The notes: generated from the sequence alone by a model not told the origin. Positions 8,526 to 17,709 are shown, numbered from the stretch's first letter. The stretch is 64,000 nt of DNA from Massilia sp. Bi118 (GCF_918697865.1 NZ_CAKKMV010000002.1:372001-436000), one strand, 5' to 3'. Translations and numbers: made by a program.

Positions 8526-9746
8526 ATGGACTACCTGCTTCCGTACGGCCTCGAATGGATGAATTTGCTGGTTCGCTGGCTGCACATCATTACCGGCATC
8601 GCCTGGATCGGCGCTTCCTTCTATTTCGTCTGGCTCGACAACTCGCTGCGCCCGCCGGCGCCCGGCGGCGAACTGGCGAAGAAGGGCGTCGCCGGCGAGC
8701 TGTGGGCGGTCCACGGCGGCGGTTTCTACAACCCGCAAAAATACCTGGTCGCGCCCGCCGAACTGCCGGCCGACCTGCACTGGTTCAAGTGGGAAGCCTA
8801 TTCGACCTGGCTGTCGGGATTTGCCCTTTTAATCATCGTTTACTGGTTCAACGCCCAGGCCATGATGGTCGACCGGAGCGTGGCCGACCTGTCGAGCTGG
8901 CAGGCGGTCGGCATCGGCCTCGGCAGCCTGGTGGCGGGCTGGGTGGTCTACGACCTGCTGTGCCGCTCGAAACTGGGCAAGCACGACCTGGCCTTCGGCG
9001 CCGTCATCTTCGCCCTGCTGGTCGGCGCAACCTGGGTGCTCACGCACTGGCTGAGCGGGCGCGCGGCCTACATCCACGTCGGCGCGATGATCGGCACCAT
9101 CATGGTTGCCAACGTGGCGATGGTGATCATTCCTGGCCAGCGCAAGATGGTGAATGCGATGATCGCCGGCGACAAGCCCGACCCGATCTACGGCATCCGC
9201 GGCAAGCAGCGCAGCGTCCATAACAACTACTTCACGCTGCCGGTGCTGTTCATCATGATCAGCAACCACTTCGCGATGACCTATCGCCACGAGCATGCCT
9301 GGGCGGTGCTGGCCGGGATCATGCTGGCCGGCGTCTTCATCCGCCACTTCTTCAACCTGCGCCACAAGGGCCGTGTCGAATGGCAGTACCCGGCGGTGGG
9401 CGTGGTGCTGCTGCTGGCGGTGGCGATTGCGATTGCGCCGAAACCGCCGGCTGCATCGGCCGCGGCGGCAGGCGTTGACGCGGGCGCACAGTTTGCGCAA
9501 GTCCAGGGCATCATCCAGCAACGCTGCGTATCCTGCCATGCGGCGCATCCGACACAGCCGGGCTTCGCCACCGCGCCGGCCGGCGTGATGCTGGACGACC
9601 CGCACGGGATCGCGCAGAACGCCCAGCGCATCTACCAGCAGGCAGTACAGCTGAAGGCCATGCCGCTGGCGAACATGACGAACATGACGGACGCCGAACG
9701 CGCACAGCTTGCTGCCTGGTTCGAGGGCGGTGCAAGAACGAACTGA
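8526..9746 (+). CDS. puuD: membrane urate oxidase (urate hydroxylase PuuD) with cytochrome c domain
   Basis: This 406-residue protein has about eight N-terminal membrane segments (from LVRWLHIITGIAWIGASFYF) and a C-terminal periplasmic cytochrome c domain with haem motif CVSCH and a likely axial Met in KAMPLANMT. PuuD-type proteins oxidise urate to 5-hydroxyisourate and pass electrons to the respiratory chain rather than to oxygen directly. ATG 8526 is chosen over ATG 8520 because AGAAGGA ends five bases before it and overlaps the earlier ATG. The UraD-AllC fusion across the LysR gene acts further down the same pathway. The M20 gene follows closely and is probably co-transcribed. Confidence 0.9.
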   Translation: MDYLLPYGLEWMNLLVRWLHIITGIAWIGASFYFVWLDNSLRPPAPGGELAKKGVAGELWAVHGGGFYNPQKYLVAPAELPADLHWFKWEAYSTWLSGFALLIIVYWFNAQAMMVDRSVADLSSWQAVGIGLGSLVAGWVVYDLLCRSKLGKHDLAFGAVIFALLVGATWVLTHWLSGRAAYIHVGAMIGTIMVANVAMVIIPGQRKMVNAMIAGDKPDPIYGIRGKQRSVHNNYFTLPVLFIMISNHFAMTYRHEHAWAVLAGIMLAGVFIRHFFNLRHKGRVEWQYPAVGVVLLLAVAIAIAPKPPAASAAAAGVDAGAQFAQVQGIIQQRCVSCHAAHPTQPGFATAPAGVMLDDPHGIAQNAQRIYQQAVQLKAMPLANMTNMTDAERAQLAAWFEGGARTN

Positions 9747-9764
9747 ATGAGCGGGAATGAACTG

Positions 9765-10997
9765 ATGAAACCGACACAAGAAAAACTGCTGCAGTGGATC
9801 GACGCCCACTTCGATGAACAGGTGGCCTTCCTGCAGGAGATGATCCGCATCCCGACCGACACCCCGCCCGGCAACAACGCGCCGCACGCGGACGCGGTGG
9901 CCGGGAAGGTGGCGGCCTGGGGCTGGCAGGCCGAAAAGCACGCCGTACCCGAAGGCCGCGTGCGCGACTACGGCATGCAGAGCATCACCAACCTGATCGT
10001 GCGCCGGCCCTATGCCGAGGGTGGACCGACCGTGGCCCTGAACGCCCACGGCGACGTGGTGCCGCCGGGCGAGGGCTGGACCAAGCCTCCGTATGGCGGC
10101 GTGATCGAGGATGGCTTCATCTACGGCCGCGCGGCGGCGGTGTCGAAGAGCGACTTCGCCACCTTCATCTTCGCCACCCGCGCACTCGAGGCGCTGGGCG
10201 CACCCTTGAAGGGCGCGCTGGAGCTGCACTTTACCTACGACGAGGAATTCGGCGGCCTGCTCGGCCCCGGCTGGCTGCTCGAGCAGGAACTGACGAAGCC
10301 CGACTTCGTGATCGCCGCCGGCTTCGCCTACGACATCGTCACCGCCCACAACGCCTGCCTGCAGCTGGAGATCACGGTGCACGGCAAGGCCGGCCACGGC
10401 GCGATGCCGGAGACGGCGGTCGACGCCCTGCAGGCCGCGACGCGCATCCTGAACGCCATCTACGGCCAGCTGCCCGAGCTCAAGAAGATCAAGTCGCAAG
10501 TCCCCGGCATCGATTCGCCGACCATGCTGGTCGGCCGCATCGACGGCGGCACCAACACCAACGTCGTGCCGGGCAAGGTGGTGATGAAGATGGACCGCCG
10601 CATGATTCCGGAAGAGGACCCGGTGGCGGTCGAGGCCCAGGTGCGCGCGCTGATCGAGGATGCGGTGAAGGACTGCCCCGGCATCCGCCTGGAGATCCGC
10701 CGCCTGCTGCTCTCGCACGCGCTGCGCCCGCTGCCGGGCGGCCAGCGGCTGGTCGAGAGCCTGCAGCGCAACGGCCAGGCCGTGATGGGGGAAGCGCCGC
10801 AAGCCAGGGGCACGCCGCTGTACGCGGATGCGCGCCTGTACGGCGAGCGCGGTATCCCGGCCGTGCTGTACGGCGCCGGCCCGCGCACGGTACCCGAATC
10901 GAATGCCAAGAAGGCGGACGAGAAGCTGGACCTGGAGGACTTGCGCAAGGCGACCAAGGTGGTGGCGCTGACGCTGCTCGATATGCTGGGAGCGTGA
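9765..10997 (+). CDS. M20-family peptidase-like protein with altered metal site
   Basis: A 410-residue M20/ArgE-DapE-like protein. The first metal motif (NAHGDVVPPGEGW) and the catalytic-base region (YDEEFGG) are intact. The bridging Asp normally found in GRGxxDxKG is missing (GRAAAVSKSD). The usual GEPT ligand region reads GFAYDIV. The C-terminal metal His before ADE is replaced by Lys (NAKKADEK). The protein may use a different metal arrangement, another substrate, or be a non-catalytic relative. An ATG at 9747 directly after the puuD stop is an alternative start; 9765 has GGGA at suitable spacing and begins the family homology. Its place after puuD suggests a role in purine or ureide use, but the substrate is unknown. 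Confidence 0.85.
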   Translation: MKPTQEKLLQWIDAHFDEQVAFLQEMIRIPTDTPPGNNAPHADAVAGKVAAWGWQAEKHAVPEGRVRDYGMQSITNLIVRRPYAEGGPTVALNAHGDVVPPGEGWTKPPYGGVIEDGFIYGRAAAVSKSDFATFIFATRALEALGAPLKGALELHFTYDEEFGGLLGPGWLLEQELTKPDFVIAAGFAYDIVTAHNACLQLEITVHGKAGHGAMPETAVDALQAATRILNAIYGQLPELKKIKSQVPGIDSPTMLVGRIDGGTNTNVVPGKVVMKMDRRMIPEEDPVAVEAQVRALIEDAVKDCPGIRLEIRRLLLSHALRPLPGGQRLVESLQRNGQAVMGEAPQARGTPLYADARLYGERGIPAVLYGAGPRTVPESNAKKADEKLDLEDLRKATKVVALTLLDMLGA

Positions 10998-11064
10998 AGG
11001 CGCCGGCCGGCGCGGTGACAAAGCGAGGATTTTCAGGGCATGCTTACTTGCTATCCTGCCGGTC

Positions 11065-11583
11065 ATGAACAATCTCTTCTACCTCATGCCGGTGCTGCTG
11101 GCGCTCATTCTGCTCATGCGCTTCGTACTGGGCCAGGCAAGCAAGCGCGGGCCCGCGGCGAAATACAGGCGCCGCCCCATCATGACGGAGAACGAGATGG
11201 AGTTTTTCGGCAGGCTGGTGGCGGCCCTGCCTGAGCATTACATCTTCCCCCAGGTCGCCATGTCGGCCCTGATCGAATCCGCCAGCACGGACCGCAAGCA
11301 GGCCTTCGGCGACCGCCAGCGCATCGCGCAGCAGCGGATCGACTACGTGGTATGCAACAAGCGCTGCGAAGTCGTCGCCGTGGTCGAGCTGGACGACCGC
11401 ACCCATTCGAAAGTGAAGGACAAGGTGCGCGATGGGCGCCTGGAGCAGGGCGGCTACAGGACGGTCCGGTTCCAGTCGCGCCAGAAGCCGCCGGCGATTG
11501 CGATCCGCGCCGCCGTTCTTCCCCCTGCCGTTTCTCCTGCTGGACCGGTCCCGGCTGCCGCCCCTGTCGCGGTAGAGACCTGA
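11065..11583 (+). CDS. DUF2726 family protein, membrane-anchored
   Basis: A 172-residue protein with one N-terminal membrane helix (residues 5-23) followed by a DUF2726 domain. That domain is thought to have a nuclease-like fold; here it shows RIDYVVCNK, VVAVVELDDRTH and GYRTVRFQSR in order. The D, ELD and downstream R/Q spacing recalls PD-(D/E)xK enzymes, but activity is not established for the family. The C-terminus is Pro/Ala-rich. The gene stands alone between the M20 gene and a convergent large secreted protein. Confidence 0.85.
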   Translation: MNNLFYLMPVLLALILLMRFVLGQASKRGPAAKYRRRPIMTENEMEFFGRLVAALPEHYIFPQVAMSALIESASTDRKQAFGDRQRIAQQRIDYVVCNKRCEVVAVVELDDRTHSKVKDKVRDGRLEQGGYRTVRFQSRQKPPAIAIRAAVLPPAVSPAGPVPAAAPVAVET

Positions 11584-11601
11584 GAGGTAGAGATCTGAGG
11601 C

Positions 11602-13836
11602 TCAGGGCTGCGCGCCGCGCGGAACGATCGCAAACTGCGGCGCCATCCCGTAATCCGGCTTGACGCTGCGCGCCATGAACTTGCGCCATGCTTCCTGCCC
11701 GGCCTTGCCGCCGGCATCCGCGGCATAGGCCAGCGCCGGCTGCAGGTTGGCGGGAAAGCCGGTGTTGCTGGAAGCATAGCCGATCATCTCGCCGGACTTG
11801 AGCTTGAGGGCCTGCGCCAGTGCGGGGCTGCCGCATTCCAGTTCGCCGATGCCTGGCGCTTGGCTGGCCCGCCAGGCCTGGGCCATGGTCGGGTAGAAGG
11901 GTGCGCTGGACGAATCGCGCACGATCAGCGCATAGATCGATGCACCGGTCCAGCATGCACCCGGCGCCGTCATGCGCTGGATCGGGAATGTCGCCTTCCA
12001 CGCCAGCAGGCGGCCGGCGCCCTCGGCGCCGAGCTCGGTGAGATGCCCGACCGCGGCGGTAAAGAAGTCGTCCATCCAGGGCGCGATACCGGTACCGTTC
12101 TTGTATTCGATCGCATGGCCGTTGGCGATGAAGCCCAACTTGTTGGCGGCCGGATTATCCGTATAGGCGGCGTTGAACCAGTCCATATTGCTCTTCACGA
12201 TGCTTCTGAAATGTGCCTTCAGCGGATCCTTGTCAGGCACGATGTAGGCAGCTTCGCCCAAGGTTCGCAAGGCCCAGGCCTGGCCGCGGACCTGGTCCTG
12301 CTTGACCAGTCCCTTGGCGAAATCGCGGTAGCCTGGGACCGACTCGAACACGTCGTACATTCCCCAGAATTCAAGCTCTTCCAGGTAGTAATAGTCGCCG
12401 GTCAGCAGATACGGCAGGTAGGCGAAGCTGGGCTGGTGCGAGACGTCCGCGTGGTAAGGCGTCTTGCAGGCGTCCTTGGGGCAGGGCGGGAAGGCCTCGG
12501 ATTTGCCGGTCTTCGGGTTGCGCTTGTCGGCTTCGGTACCGAATATGCCCATGTAGGGATAGTCGATCAGGCTGACGGGGCGGCCGGTTTTCCGGTCGCG
12601 GTAGTGCACCGACCAGCTTCCCGCCAGGTCCGCCGTGCCGAGCGTGGCTTCGGCGGCGCGCTTGTCCATGCTGAGCAGGTACATCGCGGCCCAGCCGGGC
12701 AGCAGGCCGATGTCGTTGCGCCCACCGGTGGTCGGCATGTAGGGCACCGCCAGGCCGATGCCCATCGGTTCCGTCCTCTCGCCGCTCCATTTCGACTTCA
12801 GCTCGGCCAGCGCGCGGTCGGCCACGTGCACCGAGCGGTCGTAGTTCGGCAATGCGCGCGAGGCCATCAGGTAGGCGCTGTCGTGGCGCAGGTGCACCGC
12901 CGGCACCTCGCCCCACCAGAAGGTCTTGCGCCAGCGCGCCTGGTTGTAGTGGACCAGGTCCTGTTTCGCATACACCTCCTTGCCGCCCACCTGGATGCTG
13001 GCGTCGTAGGTTTCGTTGCGCGGCGCCGGCTGGAAGGCCCAGGCGTTCTCGATGCTGACGTCGACGCGCGCCTTGCCCAGCGCACGGTACCAGCGCACCG
13101 CGAAGCGCGCGCTCAGGCGCGGATGCTCGACGCCTTTCTCGTTCCTGAGCGGGGCCGAGACCAGCCATTCGGTCACCAGCGGACCGTCCAGCCATACCTC
13201 GGGCTTCTGGCGCAGCAGCTTGTCGGCCGAGGCGGTCCAGGCCTGGCCGCCGATGCTGGCGCTGGCCGTGGCGCTGAAGCCGGCGTCGAGCAAGGCTTGT
13301 ACGGAGGCCGGCGCGGCGGGCTTGGCGGCGCTCTCCTTGCCTTTCACCAGCGCCAGCGCCTGCGATCCGGCTTTGCCGGCGCCCGGCAGCACGGCGCTGA
13401 TCACCGCATGCCGCACCGAGCCGTCCGGGTGCGTGGCCTTGACGTCGACCTGCAGCGGCAGCGCGCGGCCATCCGCCAAACGGCCATGCAGAACATCGCC
13501 GCGTTTCAGGTCGCCCGGCGCGAACACCTGGCCAAAGGTGACGGGAATCGAAGCCTTGCCGCCGGCGTCCTCCGCTTCCACGACCACGCCCGTGATCGCG
13601 TCGCCCCAGTCCGGCGTGGTCTGGAAGGTCGCCGGCGCCGAGGAGGCGTTCGCCTGTGGCGCCGCCTTCGCGCCTGGCGGCAGGCCGGCGGCCGGCGCCG
13701 CTGCGCTGCCGTAGCGCGCTTGCGTTACCTTGCTGTCGTCAAGCTTGCCGGTCTCGGGCAGGCTCTGGGCCAGGACGGCGGTGGCGGACAGCAGGGCGGC
13801 GCTCGAGAAGGCGAAGGACAGTCGGGATGCGGGCAT
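11602..13836 (-). CDS. large secreted protein, RIFT-barrel-like (possible polysaccharide lyase relative)
   Basis: A 744-residue protein with a signal peptide ending near ATAVLA-Q. Residues about 95-170 (VTFGQVFAPGDLKRG through HAVISAVLPG) resemble the RIFT-barrel N-terminal domain of the YetA/exo-rhamnogalacturonan lyase group. The C-terminal half is rich in Trp/Tyr and reads like an alpha/alpha toroid typical of polysaccharide lyases (DYYYLEELEFWGMYD, QAWALRTLGEAAY). Periplasmic or extracellular carbohydrate processing is therefore inferred; no catalytic residues can be assigned. It lies downstream of the S9 peptidase on the same strand but is separated by an intrinsic terminator. No transporter or sugar genes adjoin it. 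Confidence 0.75.
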   Translation of the reverse strand: MPASRLSFAFSSAALLSATAVLAQSLPETGKLDDSKVTQARYGSAAAPAAGLPPGAKAAPQANASSAPATFQTTPDWGDAITGVVVEAEDAGGKASIPVTFGQVFAPGDLKRGDVLHGRLADGRALPLQVDVKATHPDGSVRHAVISAVLPGAGKAGSQALALVKGKESAAKPAAPASVQALLDAGFSATASASIGGQAWTASADKLLRQKPEVWLDGPLVTEWLVSAPLRNEKGVEHPRLSARFAVRWYRALGKARVDVSIENAWAFQPAPRNETYDASIQVGGKEVYAKQDLVHYNQARWRKTFWWGEVPAVHLRHDSAYLMASRALPNYDRSVHVADRALAELKSKWSGERTEPMGIGLAVPYMPTTGGRNDIGLLPGWAAMYLLSMDKRAAEATLGTADLAGSWSVHYRDRKTGRPVSLIDYPYMGIFGTEADKRNPKTGKSEAFPPCPKDACKTPYHADVSHQPSFAYLPYLLTGDYYYLEELEFWGMYDVFESVPGYRDFAKGLVKQDQVRGQAWALRTLGEAAYIVPDKDPLKAHFRSIVKSNMDWFNAAYTDNPAANKLGFIANGHAIEYKNGTGIAPWMDDFFTAAVGHLTELGAEGAGRLLAWKATFPIQRMTAPGACWTGASIYALIVRDSSSAPFYPTMAQAWRASQAPGIGELECGSPALAQALKLKSGEMIGYASSNTGFPANLQPALAYAADAGGKAGQEAWRKFMARSVKPDYGMAPQFAIVPRGAQP

Positions 13837-13856
13837 GGGATATCGGCAGCTGAATT

Positions 13857-13879
13857 GAAAAGGGCGCCCGAAGGCGCCC
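13857..13879 (-). terminator. intrinsic terminator of the S9 peptidase gene
   Basis: On the minus strand GGGCGCC-TTCG-GGCGCCC forms a 7-bp stem with a stable UUCG loop, followed directly by TTTT. It sits 12 bases after the S9 gene stop and before the next minus-strand gene. Confidence 0.75.
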
Positions 13880-13890
13880 CGATGATACCG

Positions 13891-16290
13891 TTATTGCGTG
13901 GATGACGGCTGTTTGAGCGTGCGCTCGAACAGCTGGTAGATGCGGCGGTACTCGTCGTACCAGCTCTCCGGCTGCACGAAGGAATGGCGTTCCATCGGGT
14001 AGGGCGCCAGTTCCCAGTTGTCCTTCTTCAGTTCGATCAGGCGCTGGGCCATGCGCACCGAGTCCTGGAAGAACACGTTGTCGTCGACCATGCCGTGCGC
14101 GATCAGGAGGTTGCCCTTCAGGTTCTGCGCGTACTCGATCGGCGAGGACACTTTATACGCTTCCGGATCGACGTCCGGCGTATTCAGGATGTTGGCGGTG
14201 TACTCGTGGTTGTAGGTGGTCCAGTCGGTGACCGGGCGCAGCGCGGCGCCGGACTTGAACACCTCCGGTGCGCGCAGCAGCGCCATGAAGGTCATGAAAC
14301 CGCCGTAGCTGCCGCCGTAGACGCCGACATTCTTCGCATCGCCCTGCTGGTTCGCGACCATCCAGTTGACGCCGTCCAGGTAGTCGTCCAGCTCCGGATG
14401 GCCCATCTGGCGGTAGATCGCGTTGCGCCACTTGGCGCCATAGCCCTTCGAGGCGCGGTAGTCCATGTCCAGTACCACGTAGCCCTTCTGTACCAGCAGG
14501 TTGTGGAACATCTGCTCGCGGAAGTAGGGCGTGTAGCGGTGCGAGACGTTCTGCAGGTAGCCGGCGCCGTGCACGAACATCACCACCGGGTATTTTTTGC
14601 CCGCTTCCAGCCGGGCTGGCCGGTAGAGTTTCGACCAGATCGCATCCGCGCCGTGGGTCGAGGGGACGGTCACGAACTGCGGCTGGATCCAGTCGTGGGA
14701 CTTGAATTCGGCCGTGCGGGTGTCGGTCAGCTTGACCGCCTCGCCGCCGTTCGAAGGCAGGGTGGCGATCTGCGGCGGCAGGTAGGGCCCGGAGTAATGC
14801 ACCAGCAGCTTGCGCTGGTCCGGCGACAGGCGGAAGTCCTCGACGCCGCCATCCAGGCTGCTGACTTCGCGGGTGGCGCCATCCCTGGCGTTGACGGCGC
14901 AGACCTCGTAGGTGCCCGGGTCCTTGCGGTTGCAGATGACCCAGGCGGTGTCGCCGTCGCGCGACCAGGCTACATCCGAAGCTTCCCATTTGCCGGCCGT
15001 GAGGGCGCGGGTGCGGCCGCTTGCGTCCAGCGTGTACAGGTGCGAGTAGCCGCTTTCCTCGGACAGATACCACAGGGTGCCGTTGTCCGGCAGCCAGCCG
15101 AATTCGCTGTTGTCGAAGTTGACCCAGGCCTGGTCGGTCAGGCGGTGCACAGGCTTGAGCGCGGCGCGCGGCAGATCGACGGTGGCGATCCAGCGGTCCT
15201 TGTTGTCGACCGAGCGCAGCATCACCGCCGCATTCGCGCCGTTCGGGCTCCAGACCACCGTTTCGCCGCCGAAGCCGACCTTCACCGGGCGGTTGCCCTT
15301 GAGCGCGTCGAGCTTGTGCTCGGCGCGCAAGGCGGCCAGCGGATCGTCCTTGATGCCGGGCAGGACGTCGAAGGACAGGTCCTTCACTTCGCGCGTCTGC
15401 AGGTTGACGAGCTTCAGGCCATGCGGGCGCGGATCCTTGCGGCCGACGCGGGTGCGCTCGTCCGAGGTCTCTTCGTAGCCGGATTCCGTCACGTAGCGCG
15501 GCATTTTGCCGACGCGGCCCTTGTCGGCGTCCTTCGGACCGGTCACCACCAGTGCCCAGCGCCCATCCGGCGACAGGTGCGAAGTCACGATCGCCAGCTT
15601 GTCGCCGAGGTAGATCGGGGCGGGGGCGCGGGTCGGGTCGGCGCGGCGTTCTTCTTCCGCGCGGTTGCGCTGGGCTTCGCGCTCATCCTTCTGGCGCTTG
15701 AGGGTGGCGATCAGGCGCAGCTGCATGTCGCGCAGCGCGTCCGCTTCCGGCGCCGCATTCGGATCCTTGGCCGCGCGCAGCACCGCCAGCGGCGCGATCA
15801 GGCGGCTGGCGCGGTCCCAGCTGGCCCAGTCGTCGCCGACGCGGAACTGCACGCTGCGGCCGTCGGCGGAATACTGCACGCCGCCGATGGCCACGCCGCT
15901 GGCGCGCGTGATCTGCGCCAGCTCGCCGGTCTTCAGGTCGCGCTCGAACAGGTCGCCGTTACGCAGCAGGATGGCGCGGGTGCGCTCGCGGTTGTAGGCC
16001 ACGTCGGGGCTGTCGATTTTCGACAGCTCGGCGTCGCCGACCAGGCGTGCCTTGTTGATGCCGGCGGTGGCGCCGGTCTGCCAGATGTCGCGCAGCGGCG
16101 AGCCGGTGCGCTTCTGCTTGTACAGGACCTGCTTGCCGTCCCAGCTCCACCAGGCGGCTTCCACGGGCGTGCCGATCCAGTCGGGATGGGCCATGGCCTG
16201 GTCGAGCGTTACCGGCGTCGCGGCTGTTGCAGGGGTGGCCAGCAGCGCGGCCAGGACGGTGAGAGCGGAAGCGGAGAGAGGAAGGCGCAT
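13891..16290 (-). CDS. S9 family peptidase (prolyl oligopeptidase/DPP IV-like), secreted
   Basis: A 799-residue protein with a signal peptide (LAALLATPATAA), a beta-propeller region with repeated WSxDG-type blades, and a C-terminal alpha/beta-hydrolase domain. The catalytic triad is visible: Ser in GGSYGGFMT, Asp in HGMVDDNVFF and His in MERHSFVQP. Enzymes of this group cut short peptides, often after Pro, in the periplasm. ATG 16290 is preferred over an in-frame TTG at 16317 because it begins the signal peptide. The gene is transcribed alone, with its own terminator. Confidence 0.92.
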   Translation of the reverse strand: MRLPLSASALTVLAALLATPATAATPVTLDQAMAHPDWIGTPVEAAWWSWDGKQVLYKQKRTGSPLRDIWQTGATAGINKARLVGDAELSKIDSPDVAYNRERTRAILLRNGDLFERDLKTGELAQITRASGVAIGGVQYSADGRSVQFRVGDDWASWDRASRLIAPLAVLRAAKDPNAAPEADALRDMQLRLIATLKRQKDEREAQRNRAEEERRADPTRAPAPIYLGDKLAIVTSHLSPDGRWALVVTGPKDADKGRVGKMPRYVTESGYEETSDERTRVGRKDPRPHGLKLVNLQTREVKDLSFDVLPGIKDDPLAALRAEHKLDALKGNRPVKVGFGGETVVWSPNGANAAVMLRSVDNKDRWIATVDLPRAALKPVHRLTDQAWVNFDNSEFGWLPDNGTLWYLSEESGYSHLYTLDASGRTRALTAGKWEASDVAWSRDGDTAWVICNRKDPGTYEVCAVNARDGATREVSSLDGGVEDFRLSPDQRKLLVHYSGPYLPPQIATLPSNGGEAVKLTDTRTAEFKSHDWIQPQFVTVPSTHGADAIWSKLYRPARLEAGKKYPVVMFVHGAGYLQNVSHRYTPYFREQMFHNLLVQKGYVVLDMDYRASKGYGAKWRNAIYRQMGHPELDDYLDGVNWMVANQQGDAKNVGVYGGSYGGFMTFMALLRAPEVFKSGAALRPVTDWTTYNHEYTANILNTPDVDPEAYKVSSPIEYAQNLKGNLLIAHGMVDDNVFFQDSVRMAQRLIELKKDNWELAPYPMERHSFVQPESWYDEYRRIYQLFERTLKQPSSTQ

Positions 16291-16399
16291 CGTCGGTTGT
16301 CGGAGTAGAAATTGCAAAAAAACATTCTAGCTCAGCCGACATTGATGCAGGGTGGGAATTAGGTATGCATGCGTCGCATGCCTGCGTACGTACGCCCGT

Positions 16400-16428
16400 A
16401 AACGACAACGCCCGGCCAATGCCGGGCG
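16400..16428 (-). terminator. terminator of the small-protein pair
   Basis: CGCCCGGC and GCCGGGCG form a perfect 8-bp stem with a 4-base loop. On the minus strand it is followed by TTGTCGTTT, about 30 bases after the stop of the 47-residue gene. Confidence 0.6.
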
Positions 16429-16459
16429 CGGAGAAGCGAGCGGTACGACCAGGTAATGC

Positions 16460-16603
16460 TTAGCCGAGTTCCTTCAGCTGGGGGTGATCGGCAATCCACA
16501 GTTCGGCCGGGGTGGTCACGGACGGGTTGCGGATGAAGAACACGATGCGGGTAACGATGGCCAGGGCCGAGATGGCGACGGTGACGTATTCGACTGGAGT
16601 CAT
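16460..16603 (-). CDS. 47-residue single-pass membrane protein
   Basis: A small protein beginning MTPVEYVTVAISALAIVTRI, with one hydrophobic helix (about 5-27) and a short polar C-terminus (ELWIADHPQLKELG). AAGGA lies seven bases before ATG 16603, a strong ribosome site that supports translation. It is the second gene of a two-gene unit with the 79-residue protein just upstream. No family is recognised; a membrane-peptide or regulator role would be guesswork. Confidence 0.65.
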   Translation of the reverse strand: MTPVEYVTVAISALAIVTRIVFFIRNPSVTTPAELWIADHPQLKELG

Positions 16604-16616
16604 GATGGTGTCCTTG

Positions 16617-16856
16617 TTATTTGGAAGCGAAGTTGCGCAGTTCGGCCGACAGGGCCGGGCTATGGGATTCGGCAGCGGCGGCCAGCGACAACAGCTGGCG
16701 GCGCGAAGTTTGCTCGGCGCGCTTGGCGTCGTGCGAGAACCAGCCGCCGTGGGCGACATAGAGTTCGATCGCGAAGGCGCGGATGGTGCGGGCGGTCTCT
16801 GCAAACTGGTGGCGCAGTCCCTTGTCCTGCGCCTGGGTGATCGTTGCGGTGCTCAT
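16617..16856 (-). CDS. 79-residue protein of unknown function
   Basis: A small soluble, helix-rich protein (ATITQAQDKGLRHQFAETA, then RQLLSLAAAAESHSPALSAE). ATG 16856 follows GGAGAA at four bases' spacing, which decides the start over an upstream in-frame ATG. The 47-residue membrane protein gene begins 13 bases after its stop, so the two are probably co-transcribed. They are divergent from nasT across a 211-bp AT-richer gap. No function is recognised. Confidence 0.65.
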   Translation of the reverse strand: MSTATITQAQDKGLRHQFAETARTIRAFAIELYVAHGGWFSHDAKRAEQTSRRQLLSLAAAAESHSPALSAELRNFASK

Positions 16857-17067
16857 GAAGTTCTCCGATAAATACTGTGTTGTTGCGGTGCAGTATAGGT
16901 AGACTTCAGACATAAGGGAACTTTTAGTTTGTGATGTTCTTCATTAGTTTCATGAATGTTTTCTGAAAGAAAACTGTGGTCCGTCTTTGGCTCTGATATT
17001 CGTTTCAGAAATATCTCGGCGGATAGTCGCGTAGGGGTCTGGCCCGAAAATTGCATATCCCATTGGC

Positions 17068-17700
17068 ATGAAATCGCCACCTACCGTCCGGCCCACCCTG
17101 CGCATCCTCGTGGTCAACACCGCGCCCGGCGCTGGCGAACAGGCCATGGCGGCCCAGGCGCAACGCAATACCGCGCTGCGCATCGGACTGCTGGAATCCG
17201 GTTACGACATTGTCGCCTCGCTGCCGGCCGATATCTTCCTGCCCGAGCGGATCGCCCAGATCCAGCCGGACATGATCATCATCGACAGCGAATCCGACGC
17301 CAGGGACGTGCTCGAGCACATCGTGATCGCCACCCGCGACGAGCCGCGCCCGATCGTGCTGTTCACCGACGACCAGGACCCGTCCAGCATGGACGCCGCA
17401 CTGCATGCCGGCGTCTCGGCCTATATCGTGGCCGGGCTGCAGGCCGAGCGCGTGAAGCCCGTGCTGGACGTGGCCCTGGCGCGCTTCCGGCGCGAGCGCA
17501 AGCTGCTGGATGAGTTGTCCGACACGCGGCGCCAGCTGGCCGAGCGCAGGTTAGTGGAAAAAGCCAAGGGCGTGCTGATGGCGCGCAGCGGCCTGAGCGA
17601 GGAGCAGGCTTACCAGCGGCTGCGCAGCATGGCGATGAACCGGAAGCTGAGGCTGGGGGAAGTGGCGCAGCGCGTGCTGGATGTGGAAGACCTACTGTAA
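17068..17700 (+). CDS. nasT: ANTAR-domain antitermination regulator NasT
   Basis: A 210-residue response-regulator-like protein. An N-terminal pseudo-receiver (about 12-130, ILVVNTAPG, MIIIDSES) is followed by a coiled coil and a C-terminal ANTAR domain (about 150-205: RRLVEKAKGVLMARSGLSEEQAYQ in the conserved pattern). NasT binds paired hexanucleotide-loop hairpins in nascent mRNA and prevents termination. Without nitrate it is held by NasS. Both partners and a matching leader RNA (19040-19168) are present, so the assignment is well supported. A REP-like hairpin doublet separates nasT from nasS. Confidence 0.92.
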   Translation: MKSPPTVRPTLRILVVNTAPGAGEQAMAAQAQRNTALRIGLLESGYDIVASLPADIFLPERIAQIQPDMIIIDSESDARDVLEHIVIATRDEPRPIVLFTDDQDPSSMDAALHAGVSAYIVAGLQAERVKPVLDVALARFRRERKLLDELSDTRRQLAERRLVEKAKGVLMARSGLSEEQAYQRLRSMAMNRKLRLGEVAQRVLDVEDLL

Positions 17701-17709
17701 ACATTAATA

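Noticed and set aside
8829..16308. Further long antisense frames opposite puuD/M20, the RIFT-like gene and the S9 peptidase
   Set aside because: Low-complexity translations, no ribosome sites, and each is fully covered by a well-supported gene on the other strand.
16460..16856. Toxin-antitoxin pair
   Set aside because: Size and order fit loosely, but neither protein has a recognisable toxin or DNA-binding antitoxin motif.
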